Source of the DNA: UBA5158 sp040389045
Lineage (GTDB): Bacteria; Pseudomonadota; Gammaproteobacteria; DSM-16500
Length of the DNA: 64,000 bases
Direction: 5' to 3'
NCBI GenBank assembly: GCA_040389045.1
Contig: JAZKAT010000015.1
Span: 44,047-108,046, forward strand
Position 1 is the first letter of the stretch; each line of letters begins with the position of its first letter. Of this stretch, positions 54,933 through 63,334 are shown in pieces. The translations under genes and the position numbers were made by a program. The notes beneath the pieces were generated by a model. The model did no database searches. It was not told where the DNA came from and worked only from the letters and a program-made list of their open reading frames with translations.

Positions 54933-55107
54933 CGTGTGTTTCCTTATTGTTAAGGAGAGATGCCTGTATAGTAATTATAGCTGATAATCAAATCAGCGGC
55001 GGTGGATAAGCCAATTTAATCAAGACTTAAAATAAACCAAATCAAACTGTACTGGGTTTTATGCACTCTCTAGTGTGTTTCATTTGCACTTTCAATCGGG
55101 TATATTA

Positions 55108-55122
55108 GTTGTTTTAAACAAC
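55108..55122. promoter_or_regulatory. palindrome just after a TATATT box (possible operator)
   Basis: GTTGTTT and AAACAAC are perfect 7-base arms around a central T. It lies 2 bases after TATATT (55101-55106), a plausible -10 box for the gene at 55249, in the 316-base divergent spacer between it and ctpA. A weak TTCATT box lies 16 bases upstream of TATATT. Confidence 0.35.
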
Positions 55123-55150
55123 AAATGCCTGTTTTCACTGCTTTTTCGCC

Positions 55151-55168
55151 ATTAATCTAATGATTAAT
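55151..55168. promoter_or_regulatory. second palindrome in the ctpA/methyltransferase spacer
   Basis: ATTAATC and GATTAAT are exact complements around TAAT. It lies 80 bases upstream of the methyltransferase-TPR start, inside its predicted leader. It could be an AT-rich operator or a weak hairpin. The rest of this spacer shows nothing I can name. Confidence 0.3.
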
Positions 55169-55248
55169 AGCCAAAAAATCTAAGTATTTGCGGGTTTATG
55201 ACTTATAATTCACGCTGAATTGCTGTCATTTGAACAAAGGATAATAAA

Positions 55249-56835
55249 ATGAAAAACGACATCGAGGGTCGCAATATAGTTATCGAACAAAAACGAAAAT
55301 TCTCTGAATCCTGTCTCTGGAAAATGCAGCGCGAATACTTCGATCAGGCCGGTATTAACGCTTGGGTGAATCAAGTTCCATTTTATATTACCAGCAATCC
55401 TTATATTGCCTATTGTTACGCGCACACCTCTTTGAGCTTTATCCAGGATATTTTAACCCTCAACCCAGCCGCGAAGAACCACCCTTTTTACATCCTGGAG
55501 CTAGGCACTGGCTCTGGGCGTTTCAGTTTTTATGTGATCAAAGCTATCGCTGAATTGCAAAAAATATTGGGCTTGGAAGATGTCACTATTTGTTATGTGA
55601 TGAGTGATTTCACCAAAAATAATATTAAATATTATGAAACTCATCCGGCTTTCATCCCTTATCTTGAACGGGGTGTGCTGGATTTCGCGCTTTTTGATAT
55701 GGAAGTGGAACGCCCGATCACGCTATTGAAAAAGAACATTCGTTTAAATCCGGAAACCCTGATTAATCCACTCATTGTGTATGCAAATTATATTTTTGAC
55801 ACTATTTCACATGACGCATTCACCGTGCACGAAGGCAAGTTATATGAATTATTGCTTAGCATCAGCACCCCGGAAAATAATATGCGGGATAATAAGCCTG
55901 ATGATATGGAACAACTTAGTATTGATTTCAAGGTGAATGAAATTAATAGCAATTATTATAACGATCCACATTTGGATACTATTTTAGAAGAATATAAAAC
56001 GACTTTACGCGACAGCAGTCTGTTATTCCCCATTGGTTCAATACGCGCCATCAAATTATTGAAAAAACTTTCTGACAATAAATTATTTATTATTTCATCT
56101 GACAAAGGTTATAGCGCGTTAAAATCGCTGGATAATCTGGGACACCCTTCCTTATCTTTTCATGGCAGCTTTTCGATGATGGTAAACTTTCATGCCATTG
56201 CTAATTACTTCAAAAATAGTGGCGGAGATTACTTTTTACAAACACCACGCAAGGGCATTAAAACATCGGTATTTTGCAGTGGCTATCAATTAGCTGATTT
56301 GCCCGAAACTCGTTTAGCATTAAATGAATATTTGGAAGGCTTAAGTCCGGCGGATTATTTCACTTTGCATAGACGCATGAGTGACACTTTTCAAGAATGC
56401 TCATTGGATATTATTGCCGCCCACATAAATTTTTCGCACTGGGACCCGCATATTTTTACTAAACTCGCCAATCGTGTGAACAGTCTTGCGGAGGATGCAG
56501 AATCCGATACGGTAACCTTTCTTGCCAGCAATATGCATAAAATAGCCGCCAATTATTATTTTATGCCAAAATCCGATTGTGTACTCTTTGAAATTGCCGT
56601 GTTTTTCCATACCATTAAACGCTTCGAAGAAGCTTTAAAATATTATAATGAAGCCAAAAAATTTATTGGTGACCAATTTGGTTTATTTTACAATACCGCA
56701 TTGTGCGAACACCATTTGCATTTGTTTGATGATGCGCTACGAGATTTCAAAGAAGCCGAACGTCTTGATCCTGACTCGAAAGAAGCTAAAGAATGGATTG
56801 CTTACCTGGAAAAAGAAATGGGCGAAAATGGCTAG
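55249..56835 (+). CDS. SAM methyltransferase-like protein with C-terminal TPRs
   Basis: A 528-residue cytosolic protein. Residues 75-185 have a SAM-binding motif ILELGTGSGRFSF and a second strand VMSDFTKNNIKYY; the layout recalls MidA-type methyltransferases, with ANYIFDTISHDAF at the expected ANEVLDALP position. A long unrecognised middle region contains FHGSFSMMVNFHAIANYF. The C-terminal 80 residues are about two TPR units (FEEALKYYNEAKKFIG and FDDALRDFKEAERLDPDSKEA). The combination suggests a protein-targeting methyltransferase. AAAGGATAATAAA precedes the ATG. It ends 2 bases from a MITE-like element. Confidence 0.7.
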   Translation: MKNDIEGRNIVIEQKRKFSESCLWKMQREYFDQAGINAWVNQVPFYITSNPYIAYCYAHTSLSFIQDILTLNPAAKNHPFYILELGTGSGRFSFYVIKAIAELQKILGLEDVTICYVMSDFTKNNIKYYETHPAFIPYLERGVLDFALFDMEVERPITLLKKNIRLNPETLINPLIVYANYIFDTISHDAFTVHEGKLYELLLSISTPENNMRDNKPDDMEQLSIDFKVNEINSNYYNDPHLDTILEEYKTTLRDSSLLFPIGSIRAIKLLKKLSDNKLFIISSDKGYSALKSLDNLGHPSLSFHGSFSMMVNFHAIANYFKNSGGDYFLQTPRKGIKTSVFCSGYQLADLPETRLALNEYLEGLSPADYFTLHRRMSDTFQECSLDIIAAHINFSHWDPHIFTKLANRVNSLAEDAESDTVTFLASNMHKIAANYYFMPKSDCVLFEIAVFFHTIKRFEEALKYYNEAKKFIGDQFGLFYNTALCEHHLHLFDDALRDFKEAERLDPDSKEAKEWIAYLEKEMGENG

Positions 56836-56837
56836 GC

Positions 56838-56984
56838 TAGGGGCTGTTGACAATTCGCTAGGCTGAGACAAAAAACTGTGATTTTCGAGCACCGCAGCGG
56901 AGCATATGTTGGCGATATGTGAGCAGCGGAGCGCAGAAAATCACGGTTTTTTGACCAGAATAGTAGAATTGTCAACAGCCCCTA
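56838..56984. mobile_element. 147-bp MITE-like palindromic element
   Basis: Perfect 18-base terminal inverted repeats (56838-56855 and 56967-56984) both read TAGGGGCTGTTGACAATT inward. The outer TA at each end could be a target duplication of the IS630/Tc1 style. Inside, 56869-56886 and 56936-56953 are a second inverted pair with one mismatch, so the whole element can fold as a long hairpin. It has no ORF. It lies in a convergent gap and supplies the TAG stop of the phosphodiesterase gene. Confidence 0.8.
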
Positions 56985-58373
56985 ATGCCTGATACAGGTT
57001 TGATATGCATCCATCCGTGAATCAAAGATATCGCACCAATAATAGGGCAACCAGTAATGGTTTCTTATTATTGGCTGCGCTTGCGTACCCACTGAATAAA
57101 ATTGTTTGAAGTTATTGGCGAGTACGCCCGTAGGCGTGAGATTTTTCATGCCCGTCAGTAAATCACATGTCAGGCAATTCTGATGATAAGTCTGATTAAA
57201 ACTATATTCTTTGTGCCATTGGCGTGTTGCTGCCGGTTCATTCAAGGGATAGAAATACATATCATAATCGGTTAATTGCAAAGTTTTATCATAGCTATAA
57301 ACTTTAAAACCGGGATTATTGCCAAATATCGGACTGATAGAAGAAGTGTAACTTACTGGCACGGCGCGCGCGTCATTCAAATTGATAACTTGAAAACTAT
57401 CCATGTGGATATGGCCCGGTAAAATACCTTTGACGATACCTGCATATTCCTTCAAAATTGCATTAAATTCCTTACTATCATCATGTTTCCAAAATTCATC
57501 AATTCCATGAAATATATTCAGTAACGTCATATAAACATTTATTCCATCAGGAATATGCATTGCCAATAACACCGTTTGTTGTTGCCGCTGCGCCATTTGC
57601 AACTGGTCGCGCAGCCATTTTAATTCTAACAGTGCCGCTTGCTTCACCCCGGGCCCGGCGATTGCTGTGGAAAATAACACGGTATCCAGCACTAACAACT
57701 TTTGTTTACCATCACCCGGCAAATTTACCGCGTAAAAACCACCGATTGGAAAAGTCGCTCGTAACGTTCGTTGATTTTCATTAATATTTAACAGTGTTGC
57801 CCACGTGGCCGTTGTGTCTCGCAAAAAACTACCGCCCGGCTGCACACTATAATCACCAGTGTAAGAATCATTATTTCCTAATACCGGGTAAACATCGATA
57901 TCGGGCAGCGCTTGATGGATTTCCAGGGTCAAAAATTGCAGGGTTTTTTTCACAAAACTTTGATACCCTGTCAAACTCCGGTCATGCGTAGCTAAAATAT
58001 ATTGCGCGCGAAAATTGTGTGCCAGGAAATCGCCTAGCACGATGGCAAAACGCGGATGATTACTTAAGTTGACACTGCTAATTTCCGCCAGGCTTGATTT
58101 TAACAAACTATAGTTAGTGTCATGGGCAAATTCAGCTGTTAGCTTGTTATTATCATTTTCAAAAATGCCTTGCCAGTCAGTCGCTGGCGCCTGGCGTAGC
58201 TTGCTGACTAATTGGCACGATTTAAAGGTCAGGGTTTTGCAGCCGGCAAAGGGGTTAAAATGAATATCCGCGAAGCTGATGAATTTTTGCGGTTGTGGTT
58301 TTTCATCGAGTGCAAACAATGATTGAGATAGAAAAATAATAACAATGCTAAACCAAAATTTAAAACTGGGCAT
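56982..58373 (-). CDS. secreted acid-sphingomyelinase-like phosphodiesterase
   Basis: A 463-residue exported metallophosphoesterase. Signal peptide (FWFSIVIIFLSQSLFA), then the two-metal motif set FADIHFNPF, VLGDFLAHN, VLGNNDSYTGDY, LLAMHIPDG and LPGHIHMDSF. The long insert and C-terminal Cys-rich end (CLTCDLLTGM, YWCDIFDSRM) resemble acid sphingomyelinase-like phosphodiesterases. It probably cleaves phosphodiester or phosphate groups of lipids or nucleotides outside the cell. The stop lies inside the neighbouring MITE-like element. Confidence 0.85.
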   Translation of the reverse strand: MPSFKFWFSIVIIFLSQSLFALDEKPQPQKFISFADIHFNPFAGCKTLTFKSCQLVSKLRQAPATDWQGIFENDNNKLTAEFAHDTNYSLLKSSLAEISSVNLSNHPRFAIVLGDFLAHNFRAQYILATHDRSLTGYQSFVKKTLQFLTLEIHQALPDIDVYPVLGNNDSYTGDYSVQPGGSFLRDTTATWATLLNINENQRTLRATFPIGGFYAVNLPGDGKQKLLVLDTVLFSTAIAGPGVKQAALLELKWLRDQLQMAQRQQQTVLLAMHIPDGINVYMTLLNIFHGIDEFWKHDDSKEFNAILKEYAGIVKGILPGHIHMDSFQVINLNDARAVPVSYTSSISPIFGNNPGFKVYSYDKTLQLTDYDMYFYPLNEPAATRQWHKEYSFNQTYHQNCLTCDLLTGMKNLTPTGVLANNFKQFYSVGTQAQPIIRNHYWLPYYWCDIFDSRMDAYQTCIRH

Positions 58374-58511
58374 TCATGCCGTCCTGGCTGATTAATTCAT
58401 AACTCTATCATAGCTGATTCAATTTTAAACCTGAACCAGAAAATTTTGACCTTCAGCTGCTCAATGGAAGAGTCTTAGTGATAACATAATAAGATACGAA
58501 AGGAAAACATC

Positions 58512-59018
58512 ATGAAAAGGCTGTTCGCCCTATTATTCGTAAGCATATTGGCATTAGGGTCTTTGACTAGCTATATTGTGTTAACTGAGCAAGTCACCGC
58601 TGGCAGAGAAAAGATTGCCAATGGCCAGAAACAATTGGAAGATGGCCAGAAAATGCTGGCCCAGGGCAAAGCAAAGTTGTCAGCCGGCAAACAAAAATTA
58701 TCTGGCGCCAAGAATATCTATAACGGCATTAATACGGTTGCATTCCTGGGGCTGGCCAGCAAGCTGCCCATCAGTAGCGAATTTTTCAAAGTGGCCAAAA
58801 GACAAATCGATGATGGCAATGGCATGGTGGCCAGAGGCAGTGAAAAAATAAGAGCTGGGGAAAAGCAACTGGCAGAAGGCCAACAAGACCTTGACCGCGG
58901 CATGAAGCGTTTAACTCATGCCAATATCATACGTCTTACCTTTGGGGGTAGTGCGATATTTTTTGGGTGTTTAGCGCTATTGTTAGGGTTTTGCTGGCGG
59001 CGCAAACTTTTGCAGTAA
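58512..59018 (+). CDS. membrane-anchored protein with glycine heptad repeats
   Basis: A 168-residue protein with a hydrophobic helix at each end (about 3-25 and 140-163). Between them are two blocks of seven-residue units, each unit with Gly at a fixed place and Leu/Ile three before it (NGQKQLED, DGQKMLAQ, QGKAKLSA, AGKQKLSG; then RGSEKIRA, AGEKQLAE, EGQQDLDR). The pattern recalls the SGxxxLxxG repeats of YhgE/Pip-type membrane proteins. It is probably a hairpin-like periplasmic helical stalk. AAAGGAAAACATC precedes the ATG. Function unknown. Confidence 0.7.
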   Translation: MKRLFALLFVSILALGSLTSYIVLTEQVTAGREKIANGQKQLEDGQKMLAQGKAKLSAGKQKLSGAKNIYNGINTVAFLGLASKLPISSEFFKVAKRQIDDGNGMVARGSEKIRAGEKQLAEGQQDLDRGMKRLTHANIIRLTFGGSAIFFGCLALLLGFCWRRKLLQ

Positions 59019-59121
59019 AAACTTTATATTGAATAAAATCAATCAGTAGCTGCATTTTAATTGATCAATTGTTATAATAATGCTATTTTATACGCCTTTC
59101 ATCCCTATTTGAATTCTTTCT

Positions 59122-60612
59122 ATGAAATACTTAAAAAATGTAATCTGCGCGGTTGTTATAACCACCCTGCTGGGTTTTGCTTCGGTTAGCCATGCTGACC
59201 AGGACTTAATTAGTGTATTTCCTTTAGATAATTACCACCAATCTATCGCAGCGTGGATTAACCCCGATGATACTGAATATGATAAACCGCTGTTAAATGC
59301 GGAAATGCAAAACGCGCGTTTTGAAATTTTCATGGACCATTATGTTGGCGCGTCTTCTCCCTGGAATGCCGATTATATTAATAAATTGCTTCAGCCATCG
59401 TCCGAAGACTTAAAAGCGCTGGAACAAGAAATTCTTAATACTTTTAATAACGCAGGCAAAGCCGCGGACCAAATCGGCTATGGTGAAAATTTTCATCCTT
59501 ACCCGCCAGAGTGGATTGAGGAAATCGCTAACAATATACCTCAGTTAGCTGGTTTAACTTATCAAAGTAATAATCGTGGGATTGTGATTGAGAATTTACA
59601 CGCGCGAGCTTTACCCACAGATGATGTGTATTTTTATCATTATAAAATAGCGGGCGAAGGTTACCCATTTGATAATTTACAAATGTCGGCGGTATGGGTA
59701 GGGACCCCCGTTTATATCGTTGCGGAATCACGTGATCAAGCCTGGATGCTGGTCGTGACACCGGAATTTATCGGCTGGGTAAAAAGTTCTGGTATAGCGC
59801 GTGCCGATGAAGCATTCATTAATACCTGGACTAAAGCTGCGAAAATTAAGCTGGCCGCGATTACCCATACGCAAACCAGTGTGACTGACCGCGAGGGAAA
59901 ATTTCTTTTTAGCGCTTATGTAGGTACTGTATTTCCGGTCACCGCGGCATCGGCAGATCAAGACGCAAAAGACGTGTCAGTGCCGATAGCTGACGAAAAC
60001 CATCATGCTAAAATAAAATCCGTTGTGGTGCGCGCTGGCAATGCTGTGGCTATGCCGCTGGCGGCGACACCCCGTAATTTTTCCATGGTGATGGAGACTT
60101 TGATTGGCAGACCTTATGGTTGGGGCGGTATGTATTTTTACAATGATTGCTCCGCGGAATTAAAAAACCTGCTGGCGCCGTTTGGAATCTGGCTGCCAAG
60201 AAACTCCAGCAGGCAAGCTGCGGAAGGCAATATGGTTGACTTATCTGCTGAATCCGTAGAGAAACGCATCTCTTATTTAATGGCAAATGGTCACCGCTTT
60301 TTAACCTTGATTCATATTAATGGCCATGTGATGTTGTATGTGGGTAATTTTCCCAATCCAAATCAGGGCCCAGGATTGATGGCCATGACTTATCAAAATA
60401 CCTGGGGCTTACAACCTAACCCTTCCACCAGACGCGCTGTCATAGGCAAAGCGGTGTTATTTCCTTTGTTAGCGCAATATCCCGAAGACACTAGCCTGGT
60501 TTCCCAGGCTGGAAAAAAGAATTTTGAAATTTCGAATTTGGATGAATTGCCGAATGCAAATTTATTGATGCAGCAGAGAGCCGTTTCGCTTAGGGCTTTA
60601 ATGTTTCCCTAA
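59122..60612 (+). CDS. exported SH3b1-NlpC/P60 peptidoglycan hydrolase
   Basis: A 496-residue periplasmic enzyme. Signal peptide (AVVITTLLGFASVSHA), N-terminal helical region, SH3-like domains (about 190-310, with GIVIENLHARALPTDD and WMLVVTPEFIGWV), and an NlpC/P60 domain (about 320-440) with Cys343 in YNDCSAELKN and His402 in NGHVMLYVG. It resembles YkfC-like gamma-D-Glu-diamino acid endopeptidases. It likely cleaves stem peptides of peptidoglycan. The gene is monocistronic. Confidence 0.88.
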   Translation: MKYLKNVICAVVITTLLGFASVSHADQDLISVFPLDNYHQSIAAWINPDDTEYDKPLLNAEMQNARFEIFMDHYVGASSPWNADYINKLLQPSSEDLKALEQEILNTFNNAGKAADQIGYGENFHPYPPEWIEEIANNIPQLAGLTYQSNNRGIVIENLHARALPTDDVYFYHYKIAGEGYPFDNLQMSAVWVGTPVYIVAESRDQAWMLVVTPEFIGWVKSSGIARADEAFINTWTKAAKIKLAAITHTQTSVTDREGKFLFSAYVGTVFPVTAASADQDAKDVSVPIADENHHAKIKSVVVRAGNAVAMPLAATPRNFSMVMETLIGRPYGWGGMYFYNDCSAELKNLLAPFGIWLPRNSSRQAAEGNMVDLSAESVEKRISYLMANGHRFLTLIHINGHVMLYVGNFPNPNQGPGLMAMTYQNTWGLQPNPSTRRAVIGKAVLFPLLAQYPEDTSLVSQAGKKNFEISNLDELPNANLLMQQRAVSLRALMFP

Positions 60613-60679
60613 GAGTTCTTGCGGATAAAATTCATTTTGCGATAGACTGACCCTAGGTTTACCTCATGGAGTAAGTATT

Positions 60680-61684
60680 GTGCCGGATGCCAATAAATCA
60701 CGATTTCAGGATAAGGTTATTTTTATTAGCGGTGGCACGAGTGGCATTGGACTTGCGACTGCTGTGCAATTCGCCTTGGCAGGTGCCAAACATATTATTG
60801 TTTGTGGGCGCCGAAAATCAAAATGGGTTGATGCCCAAAAATATCTTGATGAAAAACTCTCTTCTGCACAAAAAAATCTTATTGAATATTGGCCTTGCGA
60901 TGTTCGTGTTGAAGAGCAAGTGAAGAATACCATTAATGAAATATTTAATAAGTTTGGGCGACTGGATGTTTGTTTCAATAATGCGGGGGTACAGCCTGGG
61001 GTTTTAACCGGACCTGATAGTGGCTTTATCACCGGCATGTTTTTTGAATCCTCAATTGCTGCAGATGGCTCGATTATTTATCGTATTCCACCACCGCAAC
61101 CCAATTCAGGCGCTGAATTTAAGGATGCAGCGCGTGAACCAACCCAGATGACACCGGCCTCCCCTTATACTGAATCTGAAATTGCAACTAGCTGTATAGG
61201 CGTGTTTTATTGTTTAAAATGGCAAGTCGAAAATATTTTTGCCAGACAACCAAAAGAATTACCTGTTTCCATTATCAATACTTCCAGCCGCAATGGCGTG
61301 CTGCCCGATTCACATAGACCGTTATATGCGTCAAGCAAAGCATTTATCCTGGCAATAACTAAAAGTGTTTCAAACCAGGTCGCCCAAAAATCCGTAAAAG
61401 AAAATCGTGCCATGGTAAGAGTCAATGCCATCAGTCCCGGCCCCATTGATACACCACTAGAATTCGCCGCCTTTGGCGCATCCGCTGATGATCCTAGCCA
61501 ATATAAAGCCTATGTCAAAGCGGCCACCGTTGGCGTCCCGATGAAACGAACTGGACAACCCGATGAAATTGCCCCTACCGTTTTATTTTTAGCCGATGAA
61601 ACTTCTGCAAGTTACATCACTGGGGCAAATATCTGTGTCGATGGCGGCCACACCGGCTCACCCTTAATGTGCCCGTGTGAATAG
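60680..61684 (+). CDS. short-chain dehydrogenase/reductase with internal insert
   Basis: A 334-residue SDR. The NAD(P) motif is SGGTSGIG, the NNAG follows as FNNAGVQPG, and the Ser-Tyr-Lys triad is INTSSRNG then YASSK. The C-terminal DETSASYITGANICVDGGHTG is the usual closing signature. Between strands four and five a block of about 60 residues (about 115-175, rich in Pro, Ser and Asp) is longer than in classical 250-residue SDRs. The start is GTG with GGAG 7 bases upstream. Substrate unknown. Confidence 0.88.
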   Translation: MPDANKSRFQDKVIFISGGTSGIGLATAVQFALAGAKHIIVCGRRKSKWVDAQKYLDEKLSSAQKNLIEYWPCDVRVEEQVKNTINEIFNKFGRLDVCFNNAGVQPGVLTGPDSGFITGMFFESSIAADGSIIYRIPPPQPNSGAEFKDAAREPTQMTPASPYTESEIATSCIGVFYCLKWQVENIFARQPKELPVSIINTSSRNGVLPDSHRPLYASSKAFILAITKSVSNQVAQKSVKENRAMVRVNAISPGPIDTPLEFAAFGASADDPSQYKAYVKAATVGVPMKRTGQPDEIAPTVLFLADETSASYITGANICVDGGHTGSPLMCPCE

Positions 61685-61696
61685 AGCGATTAAAGC

Positions 61697-62119
61697 ATGC
61701 AGCGTAAGTTACAACTTACAAACATTGTGATCATAGGCATTTACAGCCTGTTATTAACAGTTTTCGCTTCACACCATTCTGGCCATGGCATTCGGCCTAT
61801 TGTCGTCTCTACTGCAATTTTGTTCTGGTCGTATTTCGTAACCGCAATTGTGCTTTATAAAAAAGATACCCTCACTGCCTCATTACTCAACGTTATTCGT
61901 TTCAATGTATACTTAAATATTTTTTTGCTAATTCTTTATTTTGTCGTAGTACCTGTCACCATTGCCCTCGTGGTCTTTTTTCCCTCCCTAACCTTCCTGG
62001 CTACTTTCATGGATAGGGCCCATTTCGGGGTATTATTCTTGCTGGGGTTATTGATTTTATTAATAGCCAATGCTGGTTCTTTTATTTTATTAGCACGAAA
62101 TTTATTGAATAGAGACTAG
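61697..62119 (+). CDS. small four-helix membrane protein
   Basis: A 140-residue protein with four hydrophobic segments (about 10-25, 35-55, 70-105 and 115-135). No motif is recognised. It starts 13 bases after the SDR stop in the same direction, so the two may be co-transcribed. Its TAG stop touches the first base of a dispersed repeat that runs into the second assembly gap. Confidence 0.6.
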   Translation: MQRKLQLTNIVIIGIYSLLLTVFASHHSGHGIRPIVVSTAILFWSYFVTAIVLYKKDTLTASLLNVIRFNVYLNIFLLILYFVVVPVTIALVVFFPSLTFLATFMDRAHFGVLFLLGLLILLIANAGSFILLARNLLNRD

Positions 62120-62139
62120 TAGGTTGGGCTGAGCATAGC
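62119..62139. repeat. left end of a GTAGGTTGGGCTGAG repeat, cut by gap
   Basis: GTAGGTTGGGCTGAGCATAGC matches the start of the copy at 63179 exactly and then enters the N run. The rest of this copy, and possibly more sequence, is missing. Confidence 0.85.
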
Positions 62140-62239
62140 NNNNNNNNNNNNNNNNNNNNNNNNNNNNNNNNNNNNNNNNNNNNNNNNNNNNNNNNNNNNN
62201 NNNNNNNNNNNNNNNNNNNNNNNNNNNNNNNNNNNNNNN
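62140..62239. other. assembly gap (100 N)
   Basis: A second run of exactly 100 N. Its left edge is a dispersed repeat and its right edge is coding-like sequence, so the missing piece includes the rest of the repeat and most of a gene. Confidence 0.98.
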
Positions 62240-62326
62240 GAGCGCATCCAACAAAAGAATGTGCTTTGCCTGCCTTGTGAAGATTTTCTTCTGCACCTTA
62301 AGCCGGATGGTGACTTGTGGGATTAG
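62240..62326 (+). CDS. 3' end of a gene lost in the gap
   Basis: From the first base after the gap, a frame of 28 codons runs to a TAG at 62324-62326, with coding-like residues that include NVLCLPCEDFLLHLKPDGD and end LWD. The start lies in the gap, so the protein cannot be named. The other frames are less protein-like. It could be a chance frame, but the composition argues for a real C-terminus. Confidence 0.5.
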   Translation, partial: ERIQQKNVLCLPCEDFLLHLKPDGDLWD

Positions 62327-62421
62327 GATAAGTAACTAAGAACTTACGATAAATTCATGACATTGACACATTAAACCATATAAACAATTTTTGCTGCATC
62401 GACTTCAGTTATTGCTGTAGC

Positions 62422-62510
62422 TGGGCGAAGCAAAGCGCGAAGCCCACAGTTTTTAAAACCCCTCCCCGCCGCTTCGCGTAGCCCTCTCCCACAAAGGAGA
62501 GGTGAAAAAA
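62422..62510. repeat. composite repeat, degraded GGGCGAAGC part plus CTCCCCGCC/GAGAGGTG part
   Basis: The GGGCGAAG...CGAAGCCCA part is a worn relative of the GTAGGTTGGGCTGAG family. It is followed by CAGTTTTTAAAACCCCTC and a CCTCTCCC...GGAGAGGTGAAAAAA hairpin. The same two-part order occurs at 63179-63277. It occupies most of the spacer before the toxin-antitoxin genes; nothing else is seen there. Confidence 0.75.
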
Positions 62511-62565
62511 GCTGGGGGGCTTGCTATTTCTATTAAACTAAGCTAGACTAAGCTAAGAGGTGCTC

Positions 62566-62805
62566 ATGAAAACTATTATTAATATTCATCAAGCCAAAAC
62601 TCACTTATCTAAGTTACTTGAAATGGTTAGCAACGGAAAAACTATTATTATTGCGAATGCTGGCAAACCTGTCGCAGTTCTAGGGCCGATTAAACCTGCC
62701 AGTACCGATCGTAAATTTGGTTTGCTTAAGAATAAAATTAAAATTTCCGCGGATTTTGACGCCCCCTTGGATAATGACATTCTGGATGATTTTGAGGGAA
62801 AATAA
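62566..62805 (+). CDS. Phd/YefM-type antitoxin
   Basis: A 79-residue antitoxin with the Phd DNA-binding fold at the start (IINIHQAKTHLSKLLEMVSNGKTIIIANAGKPVAVLGPI) and an acidic toxin-binding tail (DFDAPLDNDILDDFEGK). It neutralises the PIN toxin encoded downstream and normally represses the operon. The ATG at 62566 follows AGAGG by 5 bases. The stop overlaps the toxin start by one base (TAATG). Confidence 0.93.
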   Translation: MKTIINIHQAKTHLSKLLEMVSNGKTIIIANAGKPVAVLGPIKPASTDRKFGLLKNKIKISADFDAPLDNDILDDFEGK

Positions 62806-63182
62806 TGCGTGTATTACTCGATACCCATATTTTTCTATGGTGTATGCAAGACTCCCCTCAGCTTTCAAAAACTGCTCGTGAAATGATTTTGGCTGCCGAA
62901 CAGGTTTATATTAGTAGTGCATCTATTTGGGAAGCCGCTATTAAAATAAAATTAAAAAAGCTAGATGTTAAAATCGACGCCTTAACTAAAGCAATCCCCG
63001 AAAGTGGTTTTACGGAACTCTCAATTACTATAGCGCATGCTGCAGAAGTTTATAAACTCCCTGAACTACACCGCGACCCTTTTGACCGTATGCTGATCGC
63101 GCAAGCCATTTGCGAACCTCTACAATTTCTAACCGCTGACAAAGCCCTGCTGGAATATTCTAGTTTAGTGAAAGTAGTGTAG
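62805..63182 (+). CDS. VapC-type PIN domain toxin
   Basis: A 125-residue PIN RNase. The acidic metal-binding residues are visible in LLDTHIFLW (Asp6), ISSASIWEAAIK, HRDPFDRMLIAQA and FLTADKAL. VapC toxins cleave tRNA or rRNA when the antitoxin is lost. The last codon and TAG stop lie in the dispersed GTAGGTTGGGCTGAG repeat, so the tail may have been slightly altered. It is coupled to the antitoxin gene upstream. Confidence 0.93.
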   Translation: MRVLLDTHIFLWCMQDSPQLSKTAREMILAAEQVYISSASIWEAAIKIKLKKLDVKIDALTKAIPESGFTELSITIAHAAEVYKLPELHRDPFDRMLIAQAICEPLQFLTADKALLEYSSLVKVV

Positions 63183-63277
63183 GTTGGGCTGAGCATAGCG
63201 AAGCCCAACAGTTTTTAAAACCCCTCACCCGCCGCCTTACAGCGTCGACCTCTCCAACAAGGGGAGAGGTGAAAAAA
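63179..63277. repeat. composite dispersed repeat after vapC
   Basis: The left half reads GTAGGTTGGGCTGAGCATAGC then GAAGCCCAACA; the right half reads GTTTTTAAAACCCCTCACCCGCC and ends CAAGGGGAGAGGTGAAAAAA. Each half recurs elsewhere in the window. It supplies the vapC stop and fills most of the spacer to the next convergent gene. Confidence 0.88.
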
Positions 63278-63334
63278 ATGGTGTTTCACGTATTATCAAG
63301 GGTAAAAAGATATAACCTTATTTCAGGCTGCATT

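Noticed and set aside
62102..62296. Minus-strand open frame spanning the second N block
   Set aside because: An artefact of the N run joined to repeat and antisense sequence.
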